NCBI GenBank assembly: GCA_023390335.1
Contig: JAEWCZ010000010.1
Span: 62,001-126,000 of the forward strand
From: Bacillota bacterium
Lineage (GTDB): Bacteria > Bacillota > Clostridia > Acetivibrionales > DSM-1351
Direction of reading: 5' to 3'
DNA length: 64,000 nucleotides
Shown: positions 54,256 through 61,938 of the stretch, one piece after another
Position numbering within the stretch: the stretch's first letter is position 1
Layout: every line of letters starts with the position of its first letter
Made by a program: the position numbers and the translations under genes
Notes under the pieces: model-generated
What the model was told of the DNA's origin: nothing
Databases searched by the model: none
What the model saw: only the letters and a program-made list of their open reading frames with translations

Positions 54256-54284
54256 ATTATAATATACGTCCTGCAAAAATGCAA
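54256..54284 (-). promoter_or_regulatory. Promoter of gatCAB
   Basis: On the minus strand TTGCAT (54284-54279), a 17-base spacer and a perfect TATAAT (54261-54256). Confidence 0.7.
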
Positions 54285-54429
54285 TACTTTTTCCAGAAAA
54301 CATTTTTATAGGAGAAACAAGCTTTATATCTGCCTTTCCATGAGGCTACTATAGTTTCAACGTTTTAAGGAATATGATATAGAAGGAACTGTTTTGCAGG
54401 ATTGAAAATTAAAAATTGCAAAAAAAGTA
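54285..54429. other. Central part of the gatC/GOGAT divergent region
   Basis: This 145-base stretch lies between the two divergent promoters. It is AT-rich, with no frame, convincing inverted repeat or further promoter that I can support. Confidence 0.5.
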
Positions 54430-54458
54430 TTGACGGATAATTATTTTCTTAGTAAAAT
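54430..54458 (+). promoter_or_regulatory. Promoter of the glutamate synthase-glnA operon
   Basis: TTGACG (54430-54435), a 17-base spacer and TAAAAT (54453-54458), each one base from consensus. The leader to the first gene is about 195 bases. Confidence 0.7.
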
Positions 54459-54511
54459 ACTCTTGAAGATAAATTGCAGGTATGTCACATAACTCATAAA
54501 TTAATAAACAA

Positions 54512-54570
54512 AGAACAATGGCGTTCTCATAAAAACCGGATTTCAAAGGTTTGTATGAGTACGCTTTTTT
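54512..54570 (+). promoter_or_regulatory. GOGAT-operon leader: AxxGxx hairpin and terminator
   Basis: AGAAC-AATGGC-GTTCT (54512-54527) is a 5-bp stem with hexaloop AATGGC. The loop GC and 3' arm are also the 5' arm of a long terminator: GCGT.CTCATA...AACC pairs with GGTT...TATGAG.ACGC, then TTTTTT, 54521-54570. I find no clear second hexaloop hairpin upstream in the about 47 bases of leader. Confidence 0.68.
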
Positions 54571-54658
54571 GTTACCCCAAATATGTGACTGTTATTTTTA
54601 TAAATATAGAAATTTATTATTTTGATTTTTTATTTTTTTAGTAAAGGAAGTGTACGAC

Positions 54659-55753
54659 ATGTTATTGAAGGAAGGTCAGGTTAGAATACCATCTGGTTGT
54701 GCAATTTCAGGAATGTTCAGCAGGGAAGGTAGACGTATCTCAGGTCAAGACATAGTTAAATCAATAGCGGTCATGCATGATCGCTCCAACGGTTTAGGTG
54801 GAGGATTTGCAGGCTATGGCATTTATCCTGAGTATAAAGAACTATATGCATTTCATGTTTTCTTTGACAGTAATGAGGCAAGAGAAGATGCCGAAAGATT
54901 CATAAACAGACATTTTGATGTTGTAAATTTAAGCAGAATTCCTACTAAAAAGCATCCAAGGATAACTGATGCTCCTCTTATTTGGAGATATTTTGTATCG
55001 CCTCTTCACGGAAAACTTGAGGAAAGTCAGCTTGAAGAAAAGGAATATGTTGCAAGGTGCGTCATAAAGATAAACACAAGAATTAATGGTGCATATGTCT
55101 TTTCAAGTGGGAAAAATATGGGAGTTTTCAAAGCGGTAGGTTTCCCTGAGGATGTAGGAGAGTTTTACAAGCTGGAGGAATATGAGGGATACTGTTGGAC
55201 TGCACATGGCAGATACCCTACAAATACTCCGGGCTGGTGGGGAGGAGCACATCCGTTCTCACTTCTGGACTACACAATAGTACACAATGGTGAAATATCT
55301 TCATATGATGCCAACAGACGATTTATGGAGATGTTCGGATATAAATGTTCGCTTCTTACTGATACAGAAGTAATAACATATATATTTGATTACCTGAACA
55401 GAAGACAGGGTATATCCCTCAAAGACTGTGCATCAATAATAGCTGCTCCTTTCTGGTCTGAGATAGACAAAATGCCTCAGGATATGAAAGAGAAATTTAC
55501 AGCAATCAGAAATGTATATGCAAGTCTTCTTATAACAGGTCCGTTCTCAATTATATTGGGATATGAAGGCGGTATGATGGCATTGAACGACAGATTAAAA
55601 CTCCGTTCCATGGTAGCAGCAGAAAAAGGTGACCTTGTACTTGTAGCCAGTGAAGAGAGTGCAATCAGGATTATACATCCGGAGGTAGACAGAATCTGGA
55701 GCCCTAAGGGCGGAGAACCGGTAATTGCAACGTTATCAGGGGGTGAAATTTAA
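54659..55753 (+). CDS. Split glutamate synthase: glutaminase domain protein
   Basis: This class II glutamine amidotransferase corresponds to the N-terminal domain of GltB and supplies ammonia from glutamine. The 364-residue protein carries the nucleophile Cys at residue 14 (SGCAISG), implying removal of a short propeptide. AHGRYPTNTPGWWGGAHPF and HNGEISSY are the glutaminase loops. ATG 54659 is preferred because AGGAAG lies about 10 bases upstream; a GTG at 54650 is the alternative. Its stop TAA shares an A with the next ATG (TAATG), so the subunits are translationally coupled. Confidence 0.9.
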   Translation: MLLKEGQVRIPSGCAISGMFSREGRRISGQDIVKSIAVMHDRSNGLGGGFAGYGIYPEYKELYAFHVFFDSNEAREDAERFINRHFDVVNLSRIPTKKHPRITDAPLIWRYFVSPLHGKLEESQLEEKEYVARCVIKINTRINGAYVFSSGKNMGVFKAVGFPEDVGEFYKLEEYEGYCWTAHGRYPTNTPGWWGGAHPFSLLDYTIVHNGEISSYDANRRFMEMFGYKCSLLTDTEVITYIFDYLNRRQGISLKDCASIIAAPFWSEIDKMPQDMKEKFTAIRNVYASLLITGPFSIILGYEGGMMALNDRLKLRSMVAAEKGDLVLVASEESAIRIIHPEVDRIWSPKGGEPVIATLSGGEI

Positions 55754-57258
55754 TGGGAATAAATTATTTTACACCTCAATACGAGGTATGTAGAGATCCA
55801 AAGAAATGTATTAAATGTAAAGTATGTATGCGTCAGTGTGCAAACGAAGTACACAGCTATGACGAAGAACTTGATATGATGGTTGCTGATGACAGCAAGT
55901 GTGTGGACTGTCAGAGATGTGTTTCACTGTGTCCGACCCGTGCCCTCCGTATAACCAAATATCAGAATGAGTTCAAGGAAAATGCAAACTGGACACAGCA
56001 GCATATAACTGAAATATATAAGCAGGCAAATACAGGAGGAGTTCTTCTGTCATCTATGGGTAATCCTGTACCATATCCGATATATTGGGATAAATTGCTG
56101 ATAAATGCAAGTCAGGTTACCAATCCATCCATTGACCCATTGAGAGAACCGATGGAAACAAGGGTTCAGTTGGGCTCAAAGCCTCAGAAGCTGGAATTTG
56201 CTGAGGATGGAAGACTCAAAACAAAGATAGCACCTCATCTGGAGTTACAGGTGCCAATCATGTTCTCGGCAATGTCATACGGATCAATAAGCAGAAATGC
56301 ACATGAAAGTCTTGCAAGAGCGGCAGAAGAACTGGGAACGTATTATAATACCGGTGAAGGCGGTTTGAATGAAGATTTTTACCAATATGGCAAAAACACA
56401 ATTGTTCAGGTTGCTTCAGGAAGATTCGGTGTTCATGTGGGTTACCTCAGTGCAGGTGCTGCAATAGAAATAAAAATGGGTCAGGGAGCAAAGCCGGGTA
56501 TCGGCGGACACTTACCGGGAGAAAAAGTTGGTGAGGATGTATCAAAAACCAGAATGATTCCGGTGGGAAGCGATGCAATATCTCCTGCACCTCACCATGA
56601 TATATATTCAATAGAAGATTTGAGACAGCTTGTATTTTCCTTAAAGGAAGCAACTGCATATACTAAGCCGGTTATAGTAAAGATAGCAGCAGTACACAAT
56701 GTAGCTGCAATAGCATCAGGTATAGCCCGTTCAGGAGCAGATATCATCGCCATTGACGGTTACAGAGGCGGTACCGGAGCTGCTCCCACCAGAATCAGAG
56801 ACAACGTGGGAATCCCAATAGAGCTTGCATTGGCATCAGTTGACCAGAGATTGAGAGACGAAGGCATCAGAAACAATGTTTCCTTGGTAGTAGCAGGAAG
56901 TATAAGAAATAGCGGAGATATTGTAAAAGCAATTGCTCTTGGAGCAGACGCTGTATATATCGGTACATCTGCGTTGATTGCTTTAGGATGTCATGTATGC
57001 AGAAGCTGTCATGGAGGAAAGTGCAACTGGGGGATAGCAACACAAAGACCTGATCTGGTTAAGAGACTTAACCCTGATATCGGATACAAACGTTTAATAA
57101 ATCTTGTTCACGCATGGGATCATGAGATAAAAGAAATGCTCGGTGGCATGGGAATCAATGCAATCGAGAGTCTCAAAGGTAATCGTTTAATGCTTAGGGG
57201 AATAGGATTAAGTCAAAAAGAACTTGATATATTAGGCGTTATGCACGCCGGCGAATAA
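55753..57258 (+). CDS. Split glutamate synthase: FMN/Fe-S domain protein with ferredoxin N-terminus
   Basis: This corresponds to the GltB synthase domain, which reduces 2-iminoglutarate to glutamate on FMN. The 501-residue protein begins with two [4Fe-4S] motifs (CIKCKVCMRQC and CVDCQRCVSLC, residues 17-60), as in archaeal-type enzymes. The barrel follows (MFSAMSYGSIS, GEGG, DGYRGGTGAAPTRIRDNVG). Near the end CHVCRSCHGGKC matches the [3Fe-4S] cluster of GOGAT. It overlaps the glutaminase gene by one base. Confidence 0.94.
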   Translation: MGINYFTPQYEVCRDPKKCIKCKVCMRQCANEVHSYDEELDMMVADDSKCVDCQRCVSLCPTRALRITKYQNEFKENANWTQQHITEIYKQANTGGVLLSSMGNPVPYPIYWDKLLINASQVTNPSIDPLREPMETRVQLGSKPQKLEFAEDGRLKTKIAPHLELQVPIMFSAMSYGSISRNAHESLARAAEELGTYYNTGEGGLNEDFYQYGKNTIVQVASGRFGVHVGYLSAGAAIEIKMGQGAKPGIGGHLPGEKVGEDVSKTRMIPVGSDAISPAPHHDIYSIEDLRQLVFSLKEATAYTKPVIVKIAAVHNVAAIASGIARSGADIIAIDGYRGGTGAAPTRIRDNVGIPIELALASVDQRLRDEGIRNNVSLVVAGSIRNSGDIVKAIALGADAVYIGTSALIALGCHVCRSCHGGKCNWGIATQRPDLVKRLNPDIGYKRLINLVHAWDHEIKEMLGGMGINAIESLKGNRLMLRGIGLSQKELDILGVMHAGE

Positions 57259-57274
57259 GGGGTGAAGATTTAAA

Positions 57275-57706
57275 ATGAAAAAGATATATGTAAATGAGGA
57301 CAGATGTTTGGGGTGTCATCTTTGTGAATACTATTGCGCGTTTGCACATAGCGGAAAGAAAGATATGGTAAAGGCTTTTTCAGGTGACTCAAAGCCGCAG
57401 CCACGCTTGACAATAGAAGAGGGAGACAGCATTAATTTTGCCGTATCCTGCAGACATTGTGAAACACCTTTGTGTGTAAAATCATGTATTACCGGAGCAA
57501 TGCAGAAGGATGAAGACGGAAGAGTATTTGTTGACGAGTCAAGATGCGTAGGATGCTATACATGTATTCTTGTTTGTCCTTACGGTTCAGTTATACCGGG
57601 AAAAGAAAAGGCCATTAAAAAATGCGATCTTTGTATAGAGAGCGGAAAACCGGCTTGTGCCGAAAACTGCCCGAATTTAGCTATTGTATATGAGGAAAGG
57701 GGTTGA
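57275..57706 (+). CDS. HycB/DmsB-like polyferredoxin in the GOGAT operon
   Basis: The 143-residue electron carrier has four Cys groups (CLGCHLCEYYC, CRHCETPLCVKSC, CVGCYTCILVC, CDLCIESGKPACAENC). This pattern can hold four [4Fe-4S] clusters, as in DmsB/HycB subunits. AAGGGG precedes the ATG. Its position between the FMN protein and an NAD(P)H-type flavoprotein suggests that it wires the two together, taking the place of the Fe-S domain of a normal GltD. Confidence 0.88.
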   Translation: MKKIYVNEDRCLGCHLCEYYCAFAHSGKKDMVKAFSGDSKPQPRLTIEEGDSINFAVSCRHCETPLCVKSCITGAMQKDEDGRVFVDESRCVGCYTCILVCPYGSVIPGKEKAIKKCDLCIESGKPACAENCPNLAIVYEERG

Positions 57707-57712
57707 TTTTAA

Positions 57713-58942
57713 GTGAAGTATGTGATTATTGGAAATTCAGCCGCTGCAATTGGTTGTATCAGCGGAATCCGTACTGTAGACGGGGAATCATCAATTACTT
57801 TGATATCGGATGAACCACATTTTACTTACTCACGCCCGCTTATATCCTATTGGTTAAAGGGCAAAGTAACTGATGAAAAAATGTATTACAGAAGTAGTGA
57901 CTTCTATGAAAAAAACAATTGTACTGCCATTCTGGGAAAGAAGGCAGAAAAAATAGATACTGATGCAAAGAAGGTTGTACTTGAGGATGGTAGTACTGTT
58001 GAATACGACAAGCTGTTGGTAGCAACAGGCTCATCTCCGTTTGTACCGCCTGTCGAAGGCATGAATGAAGCCAAAAACGCTTTTACATTTCTCAATTGGG
58101 ATAGCGCAAAGGCTGTTAAAGAAGCTGTAAATAAGGATTCAAAAGTTGTAATAATGGGTGCGGGTCTTATCGGATTAAAGGCTGCAGAAGGACTTCACGA
58201 AGTATGTGATGATATTACCGTTGTTGATCTTGCTGACAGAGTACTTCCAAGTATACTTGATGCTGCGGGAGCCGGAATGGTTCAGAGGCATATAGAAAAA
58301 GAAGGTATAAAGTTCTTGCTAAATGATGCGGCATCAGCAGTAAAAGAAAACACAATAGTACTTAAATCAGGCAAGGAACTGGCATATGATGTACTCATAG
58401 TAGCAGTTGGTGTAAGGCCAAATACCGGATTAGTTAAAGACGCCGGAGGAGAAGTGAACAGGGGGATTATAACCGATAACCGTCAGGCAACATCACTCCC
58501 CGATGTATACTCAGCTGGGGACTGTACAGAGAGTTTAGACATTTGCACAGGACAGAACAAGATACTTGCACTTTTACCAAACGCTTATTTCCAAGGTGAA
58601 ACAGCCGGAATAAATATGGCTGGCGGAAATCAAACCTTTGATACAGCAATGCCCATGAATGCCATAGGTTTCTTTGGTCTGCACATGCTGACTGCCGGAG
58701 CTATGGAAGGAGAATGCTACGAAGATATAGATGAAAATAACTATAAAAGAATGTTCTTCTCAGATGGTTTGCTAAAAGGTTTCATACTAATAGGGGAAAT
58801 AGACAGAGCAGGAATTTATACTTCACTTATCCGAGAAAAAACCCCAATGGATCAGATTAACAGCAATTTATTAAAGGTAAATCCTCAGCTTATGGTATTT
58901 GATAAAACAGCTAGGATTCAGAAATTGGCGGGAGGGAAGTAA
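57713..58942 (+). CDS. FAD/NAD(P)-dependent oxidoreductase of the GOGAT operon
   Basis: The 409-residue pyridine nucleotide-disulfide-fold flavoprotein resembles NADH:rubredoxin reductase. It has an N-terminal FAD motif VIIGNSAAAIG, an NAD motif VVIMGAGLIGLKAAE, and YSAGDCTES near the second FAD region. No redox-active CxxC is seen. It should pass electrons from NAD(P)H to the polyferredoxin and on to the FMN subunit, replacing GltD. GTG start at 57713 with AAAGGGG 10 bases upstream. The GXGXG gene starts 2 bases after its stop. Confidence 0.9.
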   Translation: MKYVIIGNSAAAIGCISGIRTVDGESSITLISDEPHFTYSRPLISYWLKGKVTDEKMYYRSSDFYEKNNCTAILGKKAEKIDTDAKKVVLEDGSTVEYDKLLVATGSSPFVPPVEGMNEAKNAFTFLNWDSAKAVKEAVNKDSKVVIMGAGLIGLKAAEGLHEVCDDITVVDLADRVLPSILDAAGAGMVQRHIEKEGIKFLLNDAASAVKENTIVLKSGKELAYDVLIVAVGVRPNTGLVKDAGGEVNRGIITDNRQATSLPDVYSAGDCTESLDICTGQNKILALLPNAYFQGETAGINMAGGNQTFDTAMPMNAIGFFGLHMLTAGAMEGECYEDIDENNYKRMFFSDGLLKGFILIGEIDRAGIYTSLIREKTPMDQINSNLLKVNPQLMVFDKTARIQKLAGGK

Positions 58943-58943
58943 A

Positions 58944-59663
58944 ATGAAGATTACAGTTGGTGATACTTACTATACCGAAATCAATGAACAGATAAGAAAT
59001 ACCGCTGATACCGAGATAATTCTCGACAAGGTATACGGACAAAGATATATAGGCTGCGGGATTAAGGGAAAGACTATAACAATAAACGGTACACCCGGAA
59101 ATGCGCTGGGCTCATATATGGATGGCGCTGATGTAATAGTAAATGGGAATGCCCAGGATGCTACCGGAGACACCATGAATGACGGGTCTATAGTAATCCA
59201 TGGCAACTGTGGTGATACAACAGGTTATGGTATGCGAGGCGGTAAAATTCTTATAAAGGGAAATGCCGGCTACCGGGTGGGAATACACATGAAAGAATAT
59301 AAGGAACAAAAACCTGTTGTTGTGGTTGGAGGCAAGACTGGCGACTTTTTAGGCGAATATCAGGCAGGTGGAATAATTATTGTACTTGGTATAGGTGTAG
59401 ACGGAATTCCCGTAGGTAATTTTTGTGGTACTGGAATGCACGGTGGTGCCATATACTTGAGAAGTAACCATATTCCTGATGGACTCCCACCGCAGGTTTC
59501 AGCAATTGTTGCAACAGAAGAAGACAAAAAGCAGATCGAAGGCATAATAGAAGATTTCTGCAAGAACTTCGGATATGATAAAAATGATATATTAAAATCA
59601 AATTTTATAAAGTTGACAGCAAATACGAAAAATCCATATAAACAGCTATATACACATAATTAA
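58944..59663 (+). CDS. Split glutamate synthase: GXGXG domain protein
   Basis: The 239-residue protein corresponds to the C-terminal right-handed beta-helix of GltB, which supports the ammonia tunnel. Gly-rich repeats such as GNALGSYMDGADVIVNGNAQ and GDTTGYGMRGGKILIKGNAG are characteristic. ATG 58944 is chosen because GGGAGGG lies 7 bases upstream. Together with the two other GltB pieces it completes a three-gene GOGAT alpha subunit. The glnA gene follows after 50 bases. Confidence 0.92.
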   Translation: MKITVGDTYYTEINEQIRNTADTEIILDKVYGQRYIGCGIKGKTITINGTPGNALGSYMDGADVIVNGNAQDATGDTMNDGSIVIHGNCGDTTGYGMRGGKILIKGNAGYRVGIHMKEYKEQKPVVVVGGKTGDFLGEYQAGGIIIVLGIGVDGIPVGNFCGTGMHGGAIYLRSNHIPDGLPPQVSAIVATEEDKKQIEGIIEDFCKNFGYDKNDILKSNFIKLTANTKNPYKQLYTHN

Positions 59664-59712
59664 TAATTAGTGTAAAATACTAGTAATAAATTAAAAGGAA
59701 AGAGGTGGGAAA

Positions 59713-61038
59713 ATGGCTACTAAGAATGATGTTTTGAAATTTATAGATCAAAATGACGTTAAATTTATCAGGCTTCAGTTTTCAGATATATTTGGCAGAA
59801 TGAAAAACATAGCTATAAATTCACAACTACTTGAGAGAGCTCTTGATGAGGGAGTAATTTTTGATGCATCAGCCATTGCGGGATTTTCCGAGGTGGAATC
59901 GTCAGATATGCTGCTGTTTCCGGATCTCAATACATTTTCCGTTATTCCCTGGAGACCGCAGCATGGCAAGGTTGCAAGATTTATATGCGATATCAGGAAT
60001 TATGATGGTTCCCAATTTATGGGAGACCCCAGATATGTTCTAAAAAGATCAGCAGAAAAGGCAAAAAAACAAGGTTATACCTTCAATATAGGACCTGAGT
60101 GTGAATTTTTCCTGTTTCATATAGATGCTGAAGGCAGGCCTACTACAAAAACACATGATTCAGCAGGCTATTTTGATATGGCTCCTACTGATCTGGGTGA
60201 GAATTGCAGAAGAGAAATTTGCATGGTACTTGAAGATATGGGCTTTGAAACAGAGGCATCACATCACGAAAATGCAGCCGGACAGCATGAGGTTGATTTC
60301 AGGTACAGTGATGTTATGACTGCTGCAGACAGAATAATGACCTTCAGAACAGTAGTAAAAATTGTTGCACAAAGAAACGGACTGCATGCAACTTTTATGC
60401 CTAAACCAATTTTTAACGACTATGGCTCCGGCATGCACATAAACATGTCTCTGTTTAAAGACGGCAAAAACCTTTTTAATGCAGGTGAAAACAGTAGAGA
60501 TATATCCGATACTGCAAAAATGTTTGCTGCGGGAGTACTGGAACATGTCAAGGGTATCACTGCGGTTGCAAACCCTCTGGTAAACTCATATAAGAGGTTT
60601 GTACCGGGCTTTGAGGCTCCTATTCACATTGCATGGTCACATATGAACAGAAGCCCTCTTTTAAGAGTTCCTGCTCCAAAGGGCGAGGCTACCAGAATAG
60701 AATTAAGGAGCCCTGACCCATCCTGCAATCCGTACCTCACATTGGCACTGATTCTTGAAGCAGGCTTGGACGGGTTGGAAAAGAAACTGGAAATACCTGA
60801 ACCTGTTGAGATTAATACTTATAATCTTACACCTGAACAAGAGAAAGAGCTGAAGATACAAAGGCTTCCTTCCAATTTATACTTAGCATTGGAAGAAATG
60901 AAGAAGGATACTTATATCAGGGAGGTTTTAGGAGAACACATATATTCAAAGTATATATCAGCTAAAGAACTGGAATGGACTAAATACAACAGCACAGTTC
61001 ATCCTTGGGAGATAGATAATTACCTTACTGCATATTAA
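59713..61038 (+). CDS. glnA: Type I glutamine synthetase
   Basis: GSI forms a dodecamer that condenses ammonium with glutamate. The 441-residue subunit has the beta-Grasp domain, the NGLHATFMPKPIFNDYGSGMH active-site region and NRSPLLRVP. The length matches the GSI-alpha type of Firmicutes; I see no adenylylation-loop extension. AGAGGTGGG precedes the ATG. It follows the GOGAT genes and is followed by an ANTAR regulator, the same glnA-antiterminator order known from solventogenic clostridia (glnA-nitR). Confidence 0.96.
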   Translation: MATKNDVLKFIDQNDVKFIRLQFSDIFGRMKNIAINSQLLERALDEGVIFDASAIAGFSEVESSDMLLFPDLNTFSVIPWRPQHGKVARFICDIRNYDGSQFMGDPRYVLKRSAEKAKKQGYTFNIGPECEFFLFHIDAEGRPTTKTHDSAGYFDMAPTDLGENCRREICMVLEDMGFETEASHHENAAGQHEVDFRYSDVMTAADRIMTFRTVVKIVAQRNGLHATFMPKPIFNDYGSGMHINMSLFKDGKNLFNAGENSRDISDTAKMFAAGVLEHVKGITAVANPLVNSYKRFVPGFEAPIHIAWSHMNRSPLLRVPAPKGEATRIELRSPDPSCNPYLTLALILEAGLDGLEKKLEIPEPVEINTYNLTPEQEKELKIQRLPSNLYLALEEMKKDTYIREVLGEHIYSKYISAKELEWTKYNSTVHPWEIDNYLTAY

Positions 61039-61109
61039 TTAACGTATTAATTACGTTACCGCAGTATAATTAGCTATAATTATTCCCCATTCAAATGGAG
61101 GTGATGCCA

Positions 61110-61679
61110 ATGAGTGCAGGAGGGATTCTTATAGTATGCAGTAAGCCTGAACTAATAAAAGAAATCAGAGCCCTCATGCTGCAACAGGGATATTCGTCTG
61201 CGGAATACTCATTATCGGCAAGTGCTGCCAGACGTAAACTTGATTTTTTTGAACCTGAACTGATATTGGTTAATTCACCCTTACAAGATGAACTTGGAAT
61301 TGATTTTATTTTGGATATTGCAGACAACACGGATGCAGGAATTATAATATTGGCTAGACACGAGAATCTTGGGGATATGCAGTATAAGCTGGAGAAAGTA
61401 GGAGCATTAATACTGCCTAAGCCTATAAACAAAATGACTTTATTACAAACGGCCAGATTTGCTGCTCAATCTCGTAAATCATTAATGGGATTAAAGACAA
61501 TAAACGAAGATCTGGAAAAAAAGATGAAGGATCGAAAGGTTATTGAAAAAGCCAAGTGGATTCTTGTTGAAAAGATGAATATGACTGAACCTCAAGCACA
61601 TCGCTATATTCAGAAGAGAGCAATGGATACAAGAACATCGCAGTTAAAGGTAGCTGAGGAAATTATTCAGAGTTTTTAA
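61110..61679 (+). CDS. nitR: ANTAR-domain antiterminator with degenerate receiver (NitR-like)
   Basis: The 189-residue RNA-binding regulator has a receiver-like fold (about 1-115), a coiled-coil link, then a C-terminal ANTAR domain (about 125-185; VIEKAKWILVEKMNMTEPQAHRYIQKRA). ANTAR proteins bind paired hairpins with AxxGxx loops and prevent termination. In the receiver the usual acidic pair is C10-S11 and the phospho-acceptor Asp is N55 (LVNSPLQ), so it cannot be phosphorylated in the normal way. Protein or ligand contact is the likely input. ATG 61110 is set by GGAGG 8 bases upstream; ATGs at 61095 and 61104 overlap or crowd that site. Confidence 0.93.
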   Translation: MSAGGILIVCSKPELIKEIRALMLQQGYSSAEYSLSASAARRKLDFFEPELILVNSPLQDELGIDFILDIADNTDAGIIILARHENLGDMQYKLEKVGALILPKPINKMTLLQTARFAAQSRKSLMGLKTINEDLEKKMKDRKVIEKAKWILVEKMNMTEPQAHRYIQKRAMDTRTSQLKVAEEIIQSF

Positions 61680-61687
61680 AAAAATAC

Positions 61688-61716
61688 TTGAATTTACGAA
61701 TAGCAAATGGTAACAT
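61688..61716 (+). promoter_or_regulatory. Promoter of amt2-glnK2
   Basis: TTGAAT (61688-61693), a 17-base spacer and TAACAT (61711-61716) preceded by TGG (extended -10). The boxes are moderate. Confidence 0.45.
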
Positions 61717-61745
61717 TACTGCATATTATTAATTAAATATCAAAA

Positions 61746-61890
61746 CAGCAATGAGGCTGCTTATAAATCAAATTCTATGTGATTGATTTATTAAGTAGCT
61801 TTCTGTATTTATAAGGGTTTAAATAAACATTTATTCACAATGGCGTGTTAAAGAGGATAGTTCTATCTCTTTACATGCTTTTTTATTTTA
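61746..61890 (+). promoter_or_regulatory. amt2 leader: three AxxGxx hairpins and terminator
   Basis: CAGC-AATGAG-GCTG (61746-61759) stands alone upstream. P1 is a stem of six pairs (61806-61811 with 61820-61825) enclosing AAGGGT (61813-61818). P2 is CAC-AATGGC-GTG (61836-61847). The P2 loop GC and 3' arm start the terminator: GCGTGTTAAAGAGGATAG pairs with CTATCTCTTTACATGC, then TTTTTT, 61843-61890. P1 and P2 are close together, the arrangement ANTAR proteins recognise. Confidence 0.72.
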
Positions 61891-61938
61891 ATTCTTTTTC
61901 GAATCAAATTATTAAAAAGAAAATATGGGGGGAAGATT

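Noticed and set aside
61039..61109. Hairpin TAACGTA/TACGTTA between glnA and the ANTAR gene as a terminator
   Set aside because: No T-run follows and the next ribosome site is close, so transcription probably continues.
61025..61740. Near-repeat of TTACTGCATATTAATTAA before and after the ANTAR gene
   Set aside because: Two short AT-rich copies differing by a 3-base insertion (about 61025 and 61717); the first includes the glnA stop. No symmetrical structure or function could be supported.
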